Below are positions 1-7,432 of a DNA stretch of 9,224 nucleotides, in pieces. A model generated the notes under the pieces. That model made no database searches and was not told the DNA's origin. It saw nothing but the letters and a program-made list of their open reading frames with translations. Within the stretch, counting starts at the first letter, position 1. Every line of letters starts with the position of its first letter. The position numbers and the translations under genes are program-made. This DNA comes from Actinomycetes bacterium. GTDB lineage: Bacteria; Actinomycetota; CALGFH01. The stretch covers positions 1-9,224 of the forward strand of contig JASLIH010000179.1 of assembly GCA_030152105.1 (NCBI GenBank). Direction: 5' to 3'.

Positions 1-2
1 CG

Positions 3-173
3 GCACGCGTCCCCTTCGACCCGACGCTGCTGGTCCCAGGGGACGCCGAGGTTCTCTACGACGAGCCCGAGGTCAGCGATATCACCGATCGCTACCGGTC
101 GGATGTCACCTTCTTCTGCATCGACGTGGAGGAGACACACAATTTCGTGACAACCGGAGGAGTCGTCCACAAC
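3..173 (+). other. C-terminal part of an intein inside the uracil-DNA glycosylase
   Basis: The last 57 residues of an intein are visible. The sequence FFCIDVEETHNFVTTGG fits splicing block F (hydrophobic strand, Val-Glu, His-Asn-Phe, Gly). VVHN followed by Cys fits block G, with the penultimate His, the terminal Asn that cyclises, and the +1 Cys nucleophile all intact, so the C-terminal half looks splicing-competent. By hand count positions 61-173 are about 57% G+C, against about 72% for 181-300 in the C-extein, consistent with foreign origin. The N-terminal splicing domain and any homing endonuclease are outside the window, so class and mobility cannot be judged. Confidence 0.9.
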
Positions 174-578
174 TGCCGCCCTCCGAACAACCGCGACCCG
201 CAGCCGGACGAGATCGCCGCCTGCCGGCCCTGGCTGGACGCCCAGGTCCGGCTGGTCGACCCCAAGGTCGTGGTCACCCTGGGGAACTTCGCGGCCAAGA
301 CGCTGCTGGAGACGACCACCGGGATCACCCGGCTGCGGGGGCGGACCCACCCGTTCCAGGGGCGGGTGCTGCTGCCGACCTTCCATCCGGCGGCGGCCCT
401 GCACGCCCAGGGGCGGCGCACGGCCGGGCCGAGCCCGCTGGAGGCCATGGAGGGCGACTTCCGGGTCCTGGCCGAGCTGCTGGCCGCCGCCAAGCCGGCT
501 CCCGAGCCGGAGCCGGCGCCCGACGAGGCGGCCCCGGTCGACGAGGACCGGCCCTCCGAGCAGCTCGGGCTGTTCTAG
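3..578 (+). CDS. Uracil-DNA glycosylase, family 4, interrupted by an intein (5' end outside window)
   Basis: This is the 3' part of a gene for a family-4 (iron-sulfur) uracil-DNA glycosylase, which removes uracil from DNA in base excision repair. The frame is open from the left edge, and its first 57 codons belong to an intein. The host protein resumes at Cys (codon 174-176) with CRPPNNRDPQPDEIAAC. In this family the two cysteines of this segment, 16 residues apart, are two of the four 4Fe-4S ligands, and the spacing here matches. Next come KVVVTLGNFAAKTLL and the catalytic-loop motif TFHPAAAL (C-extein residues 69-76). The first two cluster cysteines and the GEAPG motif must lie upstream of the window. 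After residue about 107 there is a Pro/Glu/Asp-rich linker ending in QLGLF. tsaE starts 2 bp after the stop. The family call is secure; the start is not visible. Confidence 0.93.
   Translation, partial: ARVPFDPTLLVPGDAEVLYDEPEVSDITDRYRSDVTFFCIDVEETHNFVTTGGVVHNCRPPNNRDPQPDEIAACRPWLDAQVRLVDPKVVVTLGNFAAKTLLETTTGITRLRGRTHPFQGRVLLPTFHPAAALHAQGRRTAGPSPLEAMEGDFRVLAELLAAAKPAPEPEPAPDEAAPVDEDRPSEQLGLF
561..575 (+). other. C-terminal QLGLF, candidate beta-sliding-clamp binding motif
   Basis: The last five residues of the glycosylase are QLGLF. They follow about 25 residues rich in Pro, Glu, Asp and Ala that look disordered. The bacterial beta-clamp binding consensus is QL[S/D]LF, and it is often placed at a flexible protein end. 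The match is four of five, with Gly at the variable position. That this tail tethers the enzyme to DnaN is inference. Confidence 0.45.
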
Positions 579-580
579 CC

Positions 581-1075
581 ATGGGCGGCCTGCGGCTGTG
601 GTCGGCCGACGAGGCGACCACCAGGGCGATCGGGGCGGCGGTGGCCGGGCTGCTCGACCCCGGCGACGTGGTCGGGCTCGCCGGCGACCTCGGGGCGGGC
701 AAGACCCGGCTGGTCCAGGGGGCGGCCGACGCCCTCGGGGTCGACGGGCCGGTCCTGTCCCCGACCTTCATGCTGGTACGCGAGTACGACGGCGACCCGC
801 CCATCCACCACGTCGACGCCTACCGCCTCAGCGGCCCCCTGGAGCTGGAGGACCTGGGCCTGGAGGACGTCCTCTCGGCCGACGCGGTGGTGTTCGTCGA
901 GTGGGCCGACCGGGTCGCCGCCGCCCTCCCCGAGAGCTGGCTGGAGCTGATCCTCCACATCCGCGACGACGACCACCGCGAGATCGAGGTCACCCCCCAC
1001 GGCGACGCCTGGGCGGCCAGGGCCAAGCCCCTGGCCGCCACGCTCGACCCGTTCGTCCGCCTGGACCCTCGCTAG
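581..1075 (+). CDS. tsaE: tRNA threonylcarbamoyladenosine biosynthesis ATPase TsaE
   Basis: TsaE (YjeE family) is the P-loop ATPase that works with TsaB and TsaD to attach threonylcarbamoyl to A37 of ANN-decoding tRNAs in the cytoplasm. The 164-residue protein has the family signatures in order: Walker A GDLGAGKT (35-42), SPTF (60-63), HVDAYRL (77-83) and VEWADR (106-111). The length is normal. The ATG lies 2 bp after the glycosylase stop, so the two genes are probably co-transcribed; no strong Shine-Dalgarno is seen, which favours translational coupling. Its usual neighbours tsaB and rimI are not next to it here but 6.9 kb downstream, past a block of unrelated genes mostly on the other strand. 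tsaE therefore ends against a convergent sigma-factor gene only 23 bp away. Confidence 0.95.
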   Translation: MGGLRLWSADEATTRAIGAAVAGLLDPGDVVGLAGDLGAGKTRLVQGAADALGVDGPVLSPTFMLVREYDGDPPIHHVDAYRLSGPLELEDLGLEDVLSADAVVFVEWADRVAAALPESWLELILHIRDDDHREIEVTPHGDAWAARAKPLAATLDPFVRLDPR

Positions 1076-1098
1076 CCGGGCCTGTCCGGGCAGCGCGC

Positions 1099-2343
1099 CT
1101 ACTGGTCGCCGTCCAGGCGGGCCGCCCGGGCGTGGAGGTAGCGCTGCTGGGGCAGGTTGGTCGTCCGCCTGGCCGCCGCCTGGTAGGCGTCGCGGGCTCC
1201 GGGGCGGTCGCCGGCCAGCTCCAGCAGGTGCGCGCGGACCGCGTGGAGCCGGTGGTCGCCGGCGATCCGGTCGTCGGCCTGGAGCGCGCCGAGCAGGTCC
1301 AGCCCGGCCTGGGGGCCGCTGGCCATGGCCACGGCCACGGCCTGGTTCAGCGCCACCACGGGGGTGTTGGAGACCCGCCGCAGCAGCTCGTACAGGGCCA
1401 CGATCTGCGGCCAGTCGGTCGCCTCGGCGCTCGGTGCCTCGTCGTGGACGGCGGCGATGGCCGCCTGGAGCTGGTAGGGGCCGGTTGGCCCGCGGGGGAG
1501 GGCGCCGGTGACGAGGGCCACCCCCTCGGCGATGTCGTCGGCGTTCCAGCGGCTCCGGTCCTGCTCGGCCATGGGGACCAGCCCGCCGTCGGGGCCGGTC
1601 CGGGCCGGCCGGCGCGCGTCGGTGAGCAGCATCAGGGCCAGCAGCCCGGTCGCCTCGCCGTCGTCGGGCAGCAGCCGGTGGACCAGGCGGGCCAGCCGGA
1701 TCGCCTCGGCCGACAGCTCCTTGCGGTGCAGGTCGGGCCCGGAGGTGCTGGCGTAGCCCTCGTTGAAGATCAGGTAGAGCACGTGCAGGACCGCGCCGAG
1801 CCGTTCGCTGCGCTCGCCGCCCGGAGGCATGGCGAACGGGACGCCGCTGCCCTTGATCTGTTGCTTGGCCCGGCTGATGCGCCGGGTCATGGTCGCCTCC
1901 GGCACCAGGAACGCCCGGGCGATCTCGGCGGTGGTCAGGCCGCCGACCGCCCGCAGGGTCAGCGCGATCTGCGACGCCGGCGACAGGACAGGATGGCAGC
2001 ACAGGAACAGCAGGACGAGGGTGTCGTCGGCCTCCGACGCCGGCCGGTCGGCGGCCGGGGCCAGCCACTGGTCCGGCAGGGCCCAGCTGGCCACCGTGTC
2101 CTCGCGACGCTGGCGGGCCTGCTCGCTGCGGAGCAGGTCGGTCAGCCGGCGGGAGGCGACCGTGATCAGCCAGCCCCGCGGGTTGTCGGGGACGCCGTCG
2201 GTCGGCCACTGCATGGCGGCGGCCAGGAGCGCCTCCTGGGTCGCGTCCTCGGCGGTGGCGAAGTGCCCGTAGCGCCGCGCCACCGCGCCGAGGACCTGCG
2301 GCGCCAGCCGGCGCAGCAGGCCCTCGACCTCGGAGCCGGGCAC
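1099..2343 (-). CDS. ECF42-like RNA polymerase sigma factor with long C-terminal domain
   Basis: This is a 414-residue ECF sigma factor with a large extension. The sigma-2 region covers about residues 7-75 (RRYGHFATAEDATQEALL, then NPRGWLITVASRRLTDLLRS). Sigma-4 is about 120-163 (LTTAEIARAFLVPEATMTRRISRAK). Residues about 180-410 form the helical, TPR-like domain (DUF6596 type) that marks the ECF42 group, including FNEGYAST (193-200), TDWPQIVALY (309-318) and ALNQAVAVAM (331-340). ECF42 genes are known to sit beside YCII/DGPF genes and to lack a classical anti-sigma factor; that is the arrangement here, with the partner ending 8 bp upstream. I chose GTG at 2343 because homologues begin close to VEGLLRxLAPQVLG. 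A CTG overlapping the partner's stop (CTGA) is an alternative, as are in-frame starts further upstream. Group assignment rests on recalled family features. Confidence 0.88.
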   Translation of the reverse strand: MPGSEVEGLLRRLAPQVLGAVARRYGHFATAEDATQEALLAAAMQWPTDGVPDNPRGWLITVASRRLTDLLRSEQARQRREDTVASWALPDQWLAPAADRPASEADDTLVLLFLCCHPVLSPASQIALTLRAVGGLTTAEIARAFLVPEATMTRRISRAKQQIKGSGVPFAMPPGGERSERLGAVLHVLYLIFNEGYASTSGPDLHRKELSAEAIRLARLVHRLLPDDGEATGLLALMLLTDARRPARTGPDGGLVPMAEQDRSRWNADDIAEGVALVTGALPRGPTGPYQLQAAIAAVHDEAPSAEATDWPQIVALYELLRRVSNTPVVALNQAVAVAMASGPQAGLDLLGALQADDRIAGDHRLHAVRAHLLELAGDRPGARDAYQAAARRTTNLPQQRYLHARAARLDGDQ

Positions 2344-2351
2344 GAAGGCGG

Positions 2352-2768
2352 TCAGAGCTCGAGATCGGCCGCGGAGTCGGCGATCGGCCGGACGTCGGCC
2401 ACGGCGTTGGCCGCGACCTGATCGGGGACCGGGCACTTGGCCAGCCGGGCGGCGAGCTCGGTCGCCCGGTCGAAGCTGTCGCACTCCACGATCCAGTAGC
2501 CGGCGAGCACCTCCTGAGTCTCGGCGTACGGCCCGTCCGTGACCACCGGGACCCCGTTCTGCAGCTGGAGCCGCCTGGTCAGGGCCGGCGCGGTCAGCCC
2601 TCGCGTCTCCACGAGCTCGCCCGAGGCGGCCAGGTCGTTGTTGAACGCCTCCATGAACTGGCCCATGGCCGCGAAGTCCTCCGCCGACCAGACCGGCTCC
2701 GCGGCCGGCCTGCCGGCCATGCCGTCGTAGTCCCGTTGCGAGGCGTAGGTCAGGATCATGTACTTCAT
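2352..2768 (-). CDS. YCII-related (DGPF domain) protein, partner of the ECF42 sigma factor
   Basis: This is a 138-residue cytoplasmic protein of the YCII/DGPF family. It begins MKYMILTYAS, a typical ferredoxin-like first strand. It carries VVTDGPYAETQEVLAGYWIV (about 75-94), where the eponymous DGPF is DGPY, followed by the helix DSFDRATELAARLAKCP. The frame extends 14 codons further upstream. I chose the ATG at 2768 because it is preceded by a good Shine-Dalgarno (AGGAG, 5 nt upstream) and matches the family N-terminus. Proteins of this family are repeatedly found next to ECF42 sigma factors; their biochemical role is unsettled, and a modulator or target of the sigma factor are both possible. 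Both genes are likely one transcript. Confidence 0.88.
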   Translation of the reverse strand: MKYMILTYASQRDYDGMAGRPAAEPVWSAEDFAAMGQFMEAFNNDLAASGELVETRGLTAPALTRRLQLQNGVPVVTDGPYAETQEVLAGYWIVECDSFDRATELAARLAKCPVPDQVAANAVADVRPIADSAADLEL

Positions 2769-2814
2769 GGTCGCTCCTCTCTCCGCCGGCACCGCCGTGG
2801 CGCCGCTCACCAGA

Positions 2815-2844
2815 GACGTCGGAGCCAGCGGCCCGCCCCGGACA
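2815..2844 (-). promoter_or_regulatory. Candidate ECF-type promoter upstream of the YCII/sigma pair
   Basis: Reading the minus strand, TGTCCG (2844-2839) is followed after 17 nt by CGACGTC (2821-2815). As I recall, ECF42 promoters have TGTCGA at -35 and a CGA/TC-type -10, so the -35 matches four of six and the -10 fits well. It would give a leader of roughly 40 nt before the ATG at 2768 and suggests autoregulation. The site lies entirely in the 94-bp gap after the M20 gene. In DNA this GC-rich a chance match is quite possible. Confidence 0.28.
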
Positions 2845-2862
2845 CCCGCAGCGCGGCCCCCG

Positions 2863-4026
2863 TCAGGCCCCCTGGCCGGGGCCGGCCAGCAGCCGCTCGC
2901 GCAGGGACTGGTCGGTGGCGGCGTCGATCGCGGTCCAGGCCATGGCCAGCGCGCCGTCGACCACCGCCTGGTCGGCGGCCGGGGTGGCGCACTTGGCGGT
3001 GAACTCGGGCTGGTGGTTGACGGCCGGGAGGGCGTCGATGCCGATGGTGGGGTGGATCGAGGGCAGGGCCAGGGACACGTTGCCCATGTCGGTCGACCCG
3101 GCGCCCCGGTCGCTCTTGCTGACGAAGCTGCGCCCGAGGGCCTCGGCGTTGCGCTGGTACATGGCCGACAGCTCGTGGTCGTGGTGCATCTCGGAGTAGG
3201 GCGCGCTGTCCGTGGTGATCTCCAGGGTCGCCCCGGTGGCCAGGGCGCCGGCCTCGAAGCAGCGGGTCACCTTGGCCTGGACGTCGTCCAGCTGCTCCAG
3301 GCTCTCGGCCCGGACCATCCACTTGCCCATGGTGTGGGCCGGGATGATGTTGGCGGCGTCGCCGCCCTTGGTGACGATGCCGTGCACCCGGTCGCCCGGG
3401 CGCAGGTGCTGGCGGAGCAGGCCGATGGCGGTCTGGGCGACGACCTGGGCGTCGGCCGCGTTGATCCCCAGGTACGGGTAGGCCGAGGCGTGGGCCTCCT
3501 TGCCGGTGTAGGCGACCTCGAGGTGGCTCACGGCGATGATCGGCATCTCGGCCTGCTCGTACGGCGAGGGGTGGACCATCATGGCCGCGTGGGCGCCCTC
3601 GAAGGCGCCCCGCTCCAGCAGCAGGATCTTGCCCCCGCCGCCCTCCTCGGCCGGGGTGCCGAGCACGGTCACCCGCAGCCCGGCGTCGTCGGCCACCCTG
3701 GCCAGGGCCAGGCCGGCCCCGGCGGCCATGGCCGCGATCACGTTGTGCCCGCAGGCATGGCCGACGGCCGGCAGGGCGTCGTACTCGGCGCACACGACCA
3801 CGTGCAACGGCCCCGACCCGGCCCGGGCCGCGAACGCCGTCGGCAGGTCCCCGACCCCACGCTCGACCTGGAGCCCGGCCCCGTCCAGCAGCTCGCACAG
3901 CCAGGCGCTGGCCTGCTCCTCCTCGAACCCGAGCTCGGGGTTGGCGTGGATGCGGTGGCTGAGGTCCACCAGCTCGTCCCTGGCCTGCTCGACCCGCTCG
4001 CGGGCCGCCTCCTTGGCGTCAGCCAT
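2863..4026 (-). CDS. M20D-family amidohydrolase (PM20D2/AbgB-like)
   Basis: This is a 387-residue metal-dependent amidohydrolase of peptidase family M20, resembling the ACY1L2/PM20D2 and p-aminobenzoyl-glutamate hydrolase (AbgB) branch, which cleaves amide bonds of N-acyl amino acids or dipeptides. Visible features in order: HRIHANPELGFEE (24-36), AEYDALPAVGHACGHN (80-95) with the Cys-x-His metal ligands, the catalytic/metal Glu pair in GTPAEEGGGGK (123-133), VHP (151-153), dimerisation-domain KEAHAS (176-181), and the late metal His in NHQPEF (337-342). All key residues are intact and the length is normal. There is no signal peptide, so it is cytoplasmic. The ATG has an AGGAGG Shine-Dalgarno and overlaps the end of the upstream tetR by 8 bp, so the two are coupled. 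The substrate cannot be read from sequence; a link to the divergent exporter is possible. Confidence 0.9.
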   Translation of the reverse strand: MADAKEAARERVEQARDELVDLSHRIHANPELGFEEEQASAWLCELLDGAGLQVERGVGDLPTAFAARAGSGPLHVVVCAEYDALPAVGHACGHNVIAAMAAGAGLALARVADDAGLRVTVLGTPAEEGGGGKILLLERGAFEGAHAAMMVHPSPYEQAEMPIIAVSHLEVAYTGKEAHASAYPYLGINAADAQVVAQTAIGLLRQHLRPGDRVHGIVTKGGDAANIIPAHTMGKWMVRAESLEQLDDVQAKVTRCFEAGALATGATLEITTDSAPYSEMHHDHELSAMYQRNAEALGRSFVSKSDRGAGSTDMGNVSLALPSIHPTIGIDALPAVNHQPEFTAKCATPAADQAVVDGALAMAWTAIDAATDQSLRERLLAGPGQGA

Positions 4027-4792
4027 GTCCGGTCCTCCTGTTCTCGATCAGGGTCTCGATCCCGTCCAGCACCCGCTCCAGGCCGAAGCTGAACTCGCCG
4101 TCCAGGTCGTCCTCCCCGACCTCGCCCTCCGGGGCGTCCAGGACGCCGGCGGCGATGGCCGCATGCAGGGCCGGGAACCGCTCGGGGTCGGTCAGCCGGG
4201 CCAGCGTGCGGCCGTAGGAGGTCATCGACTGCGCCCCCGCCACCCCGGCCGCCATGGCGGCCGCGACGTCGGCCTCGAGCGTCGCCTGGTTCCGGACATA
4301 GCCGGTGAGCAGCAGGATCACCGACAGCTTCTCATCCTCGCGCAGGCCGGTGCCGGCCAGGGAAGCCAGCCCCCACTCCAGCCAGGTGACCTGGTTGGGG
4401 GTGGTCGGCGCGCCGCGGACGGGGATGCGCAGCACCCAGGGATTGCGGCGGTAGACGGCCAGCTCCGCGCACGCCCACCGCTCCAGGCTCCGGCGCCAGC
4501 CCTCGCCCGGCGCCAGCCGCGGTGGCGGCTCGTAGGCCAGGTCGGCCATCAGGGCGAGCAGCTCGTCCTTGGCGGCGACATAGCGGTAGAGCGACATGGT
4601 GGACACGCCCAGGTCGGTGGCGACCCGGCTCATCGACACCGCCTGGAGGCCGTCGGCGGCCGCGACCCGCACCGCCGCGGCCACGATCCGCTCCAGGCTG
4701 AGGGCGGGTCGCGGCCCCTTGTTGGGCCGTGCCCGCACACCCCAGGCCGCCTCGATGCTGGCCGGCAGGCCGGTCCCGGTCTGGTCGTCCAT
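4019..4792 (-). CDS. TetR/AcrR-family transcriptional repressor
   Basis: This is a one-component repressor of about 257 residues. The N-terminal helix-turn-helix is clear (about 53-78: SMSRVATDLGVSTMSLYRYV, then AAKDEL). The C-terminal half, with GLREDEKLSVILLLTGYVRNQ and a late FSFGLERVLDGIETLI helix, looks like the TetR_C_1 ligand-binding domain. The N-terminus GLPASIEAAWG is typical of actinobacterial members. I prefer the ATG at 4792, which has GGAAGCGGAGG just upstream; an in-frame ATG at 4822 would add ten residues, has no good Shine-Dalgarno and would overlap the -35 of the opposing promoter. It is transcribed divergently from the DrrAB-like exporter, the classic layout for a repressor of that exporter, and the M20 gene follows with an 8-bp overlap. 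The ligand is unknown. Confidence 0.9.
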   Translation of the reverse strand: MDDQTGTGLPASIEAAWGVRARPNKGPRPALSLERIVAAAVRVAAADGLQAVSMSRVATDLGVSTMSLYRYVAAKDELLALMADLAYEPPPRLAPGEGWRRSLERWACAELAVYRRNPWVLRIPVRGAPTTPNQVTWLEWGLASLAGTGLREDEKLSVILLLTGYVRNQATLEADVAAAMAAGVAGAQSMTSYGRTLARLTDPERFPALHAAIAAGVLDAPEGEVGEDDLDGEFSFGLERVLDGIETLIENRRTGHG

Positions 4793-4811
4793 CGCCTCCG
4801 CTTCCGTTGGC

Positions 4812-4840
4812 TTGACGCCCATCCTACGACTGTGTATACC
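4812..4840 (+). promoter_or_regulatory. Candidate sigma-70-type promoter for the ABC exporter
   Basis: TTGACG (4812-4817) and TATACC (4835-4840) are separated by 17 bp, a good housekeeping-type promoter spacing, and point toward the ABC genes with an expected transcription start near 4847. This is the most AT-rich stretch between the two divergent genes. The first operator-like site overlaps the -10 element. Confidence 0.45.
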
Positions 4841-4846
4841 TTACGC
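4832..4846. promoter_or_regulatory. Operator-like site 1 (GTGTA-N5-TACGC)
   Basis: GTGTA (4832-4836) and TACGC (4842-4846) form an imperfect inverted repeat around five bases, with one mismatch between the arms. It overlaps the predicted -10 of the exporter promoter. A near copy lies 21 bp downstream. It is the best candidate binding site for the adjacent TetR protein. Confidence 0.5.
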
Positions 4847-4852
4847 AGTAGA

Positions 4853-4867
4853 GTGTAGGACATACGC
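4853..4867. promoter_or_regulatory. Operator-like site 2 (GTGTA-N5-TACGC)
   Basis: This is a second GTGTA-N5-TACGC element, exactly 21 bp (two helical turns) after the first, so both would face the same side of the DNA. Over 17 bp (4832-4848 against 4853-4869) the copies match at 13 positions, all differences being in the central spacer. It sits just after the expected exporter transcription start. Confidence 0.5.
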
Positions 4868-4880
4868 AGAAGGAGTGGAG

Positions 4881-5856
<976 letters not shown>

Positions 5857-5864
<8 letters not shown>

Positions 5865-6669
5865 GCACACCCTCCCCGCCGCCGCGGCCCCGCGGCTGCG
5901 CCGCTCCTCAAGGGCCCGGTCGGCCCTGGCCGACTCGGCGACCATGGCCGGGCGCTGCCTGCGCATGGCCCGGCGCCACCTCGACGTCGCCCTGACCTCG
6001 CTACTGCTCCCGGTCCTGCTGATGCTGCTGTTCGTCTACCTGTTCGGCGGCGCCATCCAGACCGGCACCCGCTATGTGACCTACGTCGTCCCCGGGGTGC
6101 TGCTGCTCTGTGCCGGGTTCGGGGCCTCGATGACCGCCGTGAGCGTCGCCACCGACATGACCGGCGGCATCGTCGACCGGTTCCGCTCGATGGACGTGGC
6201 CGGCGCCTCGGTCCTGGCCGGCCACGTCGCCGCCAGCGTGGTCCGTAACCTCGCCTCCACCGTCCTGGTGTTCGGGGTCGCCTTCCTGATCGGGTTCCGC
6301 CCGAGCGCCGGGCCGCTGGACTGGCTGGCCGCCGCCAGCATGCTGCTGCTGTTCATCCTGGCCATCTCCTGGCTGTCGGCCGCCGTCGGCCTGCTCGCCC
6401 GCTCGCCCGAGGCGGCCGGCGGGTTCAGCTTCGTGGTCATGTTCCTGCCCTACCCGAGCAGCGCCTTCGTCCCCATCGACACCATGCCGGCCTGGATCCA
6501 CGGGTTCGCCGGCAACCAGCCCGTCACCCCGGTCATCGAGACCCTGCGCGGCCTGCTCCTCGGCCTCCCGCTCGGGACCAGCCCCCTGCGGGCGGTCGCC
6601 TGGTGCGTCGGCATCCTGGTCGCCTCGGTGGCCGTCTCGGGCGTGCTGTTCCGGCTCCGCACGGTCTGA
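5857..6669 (+). CDS. DrrB-like ABC-2 exporter permease
   Basis: This is a 270-residue integral membrane protein, the channel partner of the ATPase encoded just before it. After a charged cytoplasmic N-terminus (residues 1-42) there are six likely membrane segments: about 45-64, 76-98, 122-147, 156-180, 185-203 and 245-265. Between the second and third lies the DrrB-type cytoplasmic loop TGGIVDRFRSM (102-112), which includes the coupling helix. The segment PYPSSAFVPIDTMPAW and the following NQPVTPVIETLR are also typical of the family. The start is GTG, overlapping the ATPase gene by 8 bp, so the subunits are translated in a coupled way. Length is normal and no defect is seen. It converges on the DUF429 gene 18 bp further on. 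Confidence 0.93.
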
Positions 6670-6680
6670 CCGCACCGGCC

Positions 6681-6700
6681 GCCCCCCTCAGCCGGGGGGC
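6681..6700. terminator. Possible bidirectional hairpin terminator between convergent genes
   Basis: GCCCCCC (6681-6687) and GGGGGGC (6694-6700) form a perfect 7-bp stem with a 6-nt loop, at the point where the exporter operon and the DUF429 gene converge. It overlaps the last codons of the latter. There is no T-tract on either side, so it is at best an atypical terminator of the kind seen in high-GC genomes. Confidence 0.3.
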
Positions 6701-7422
6701 CGGGGCACAAGGATCGCCCCGGTGCTGTCGTCCCCGGCGACCAGGGTGGCGGCCGGCCCATGCGCCCACCACCACAGCCCCACGTACGCACAGACGTGCG
6801 CGTCGGCCAGGTCCTCGGCCGCCTTCAGCCCCGCACCCCGCAGCTCCTCGAGCCGCCCCAGTTCCCGGCCCAGCCTCCCCGCCGGGTCGACCCGCAGCGG
6901 TGGGTCGGCCCCGGCCAGCCGGTCAAGGACACCCTTCACCGCCGCCAGCCCGGCCCGCCGGTCCGCGATCGGCCCCTTCTTGTAGCGCACCGCCCGCCCC
7001 AGCCCGCCCAGCTCCACCAGCGCCGGCGCCGGGAACACCTCCACCGCCCACCACCCGGTTCGTCGTCCCGGGTCGCGCGGCACGGTCACGTACGGCCGCC
7101 CCGACCGGCGCACCAGCTCCATCGCCCGCACCCGCCCCCCGAGCAGCGACAGGTTCGTCGGGTAGGGCCCGGCCCCCAGCCGCGCGTACCGCCGCTGCAG
7201 CGCCCCCTCACACCCCCGCCTGGTCCCCGCCGGGTTGGTCACCACCAGCGGCGCGTCCAGCGCCACCACCGCCCCACCCGGGTCGTGCCGCTCGAGGAGC
7301 CCCGCCAGCTCCTCGTCGGAGGTCGCCCATCCCTCGGCGACGACTGTCCCGTCCGGGTCGAGCACGGCCAGCCCCGAAGGCCGCCGCCCACCCCACGCCA
7401 GGTCGATCCCCACGAACCGCAT
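6688..7422 (-). CDS. DUF429 domain protein (predicted RNase H-like nuclease fold)
   Basis: This is a 244-residue protein of the DUF429 family, predicted from fold comparisons to be RNase H-like; the biological function is not established. Visible conserved points are the N-terminal strand MRFVGIDLAWGG with Asp7, VALDAPLVV with Asp56, the long central segment containing EVFPAPAL (128-135) with Glu128, YKKGP (147-151) and AAEDLADAHVCAYVG (201-215) with Asp204 and Asp207. These acidic residues are spaced as in an RNase H-like active site, so it appears catalytically intact. The ATG at 7422 is chosen because the family begins with this strand; the frame stays open far upstream only as antisense to tsaB. 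No clear Shine-Dalgarno is present. It lies 10 bp after the broken receiver-GGDEF gene on the same strand and could share its transcript. Confidence 0.85.
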   Translation of the reverse strand: MRFVGIDLAWGGRRPSGLAVLDPDGTVVAEGWATSDEELAGLLERHDPGGAVVALDAPLVVTNPAGTRRGCEGALQRRYARLGAGPYPTNLSLLGGRVRAMELVRRSGRPYVTVPRDPGRRTGWWAVEVFPAPALVELGGLGRAVRYKKGPIADRRAGLAAVKGVLDRLAGADPPLRVDPAGRLGRELGRLEELRGAGLKAAEDLADAHVCAYVGLWWWAHGPAATLVAGDDSTGAILVPRPPG

Positions 7423-7432
7423 GGAGTCGACG

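Noticed and set aside
1076..1098. Terminator between convergent tsaE and the sigma-factor gene
   Set aside because: Only short CCGG repeats are present, repeated directly rather than inverted, with no convincing stem.
598..2421. 607-codon open frame on the + strand, antisense to the sigma factor
   Set aside because: The composition is Gly/Arg/Pro/Gln-rich with no recognisable domain. It runs across tsaE and opposite the sigma-factor gene, a typical shadow in very GC-rich DNA.
2866..2883. GGCCCC-N6-GGGGCC inverted repeat at the end of the M20 gene as a terminator
   Set aside because: It lies within the coding end, has no T-tract, and such G/C repeats are frequent by chance at this base composition.
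2758..4092. 444-codon + strand open frame opposite the amidohydrolase
   Set aside because: It is a low-complexity Gly/Val/His/Asp-rich translation opposite a gene with intact catalytic motifs. It is a shadow.
4596..4880. 95-codon N-terminal extension of the DrrA-like ATPase
   Set aside because: It would read through tetR in antisense and through the promoter/operator region. The ATG at 4881 has a strong Shine-Dalgarno and gives the normal family N-terminus.
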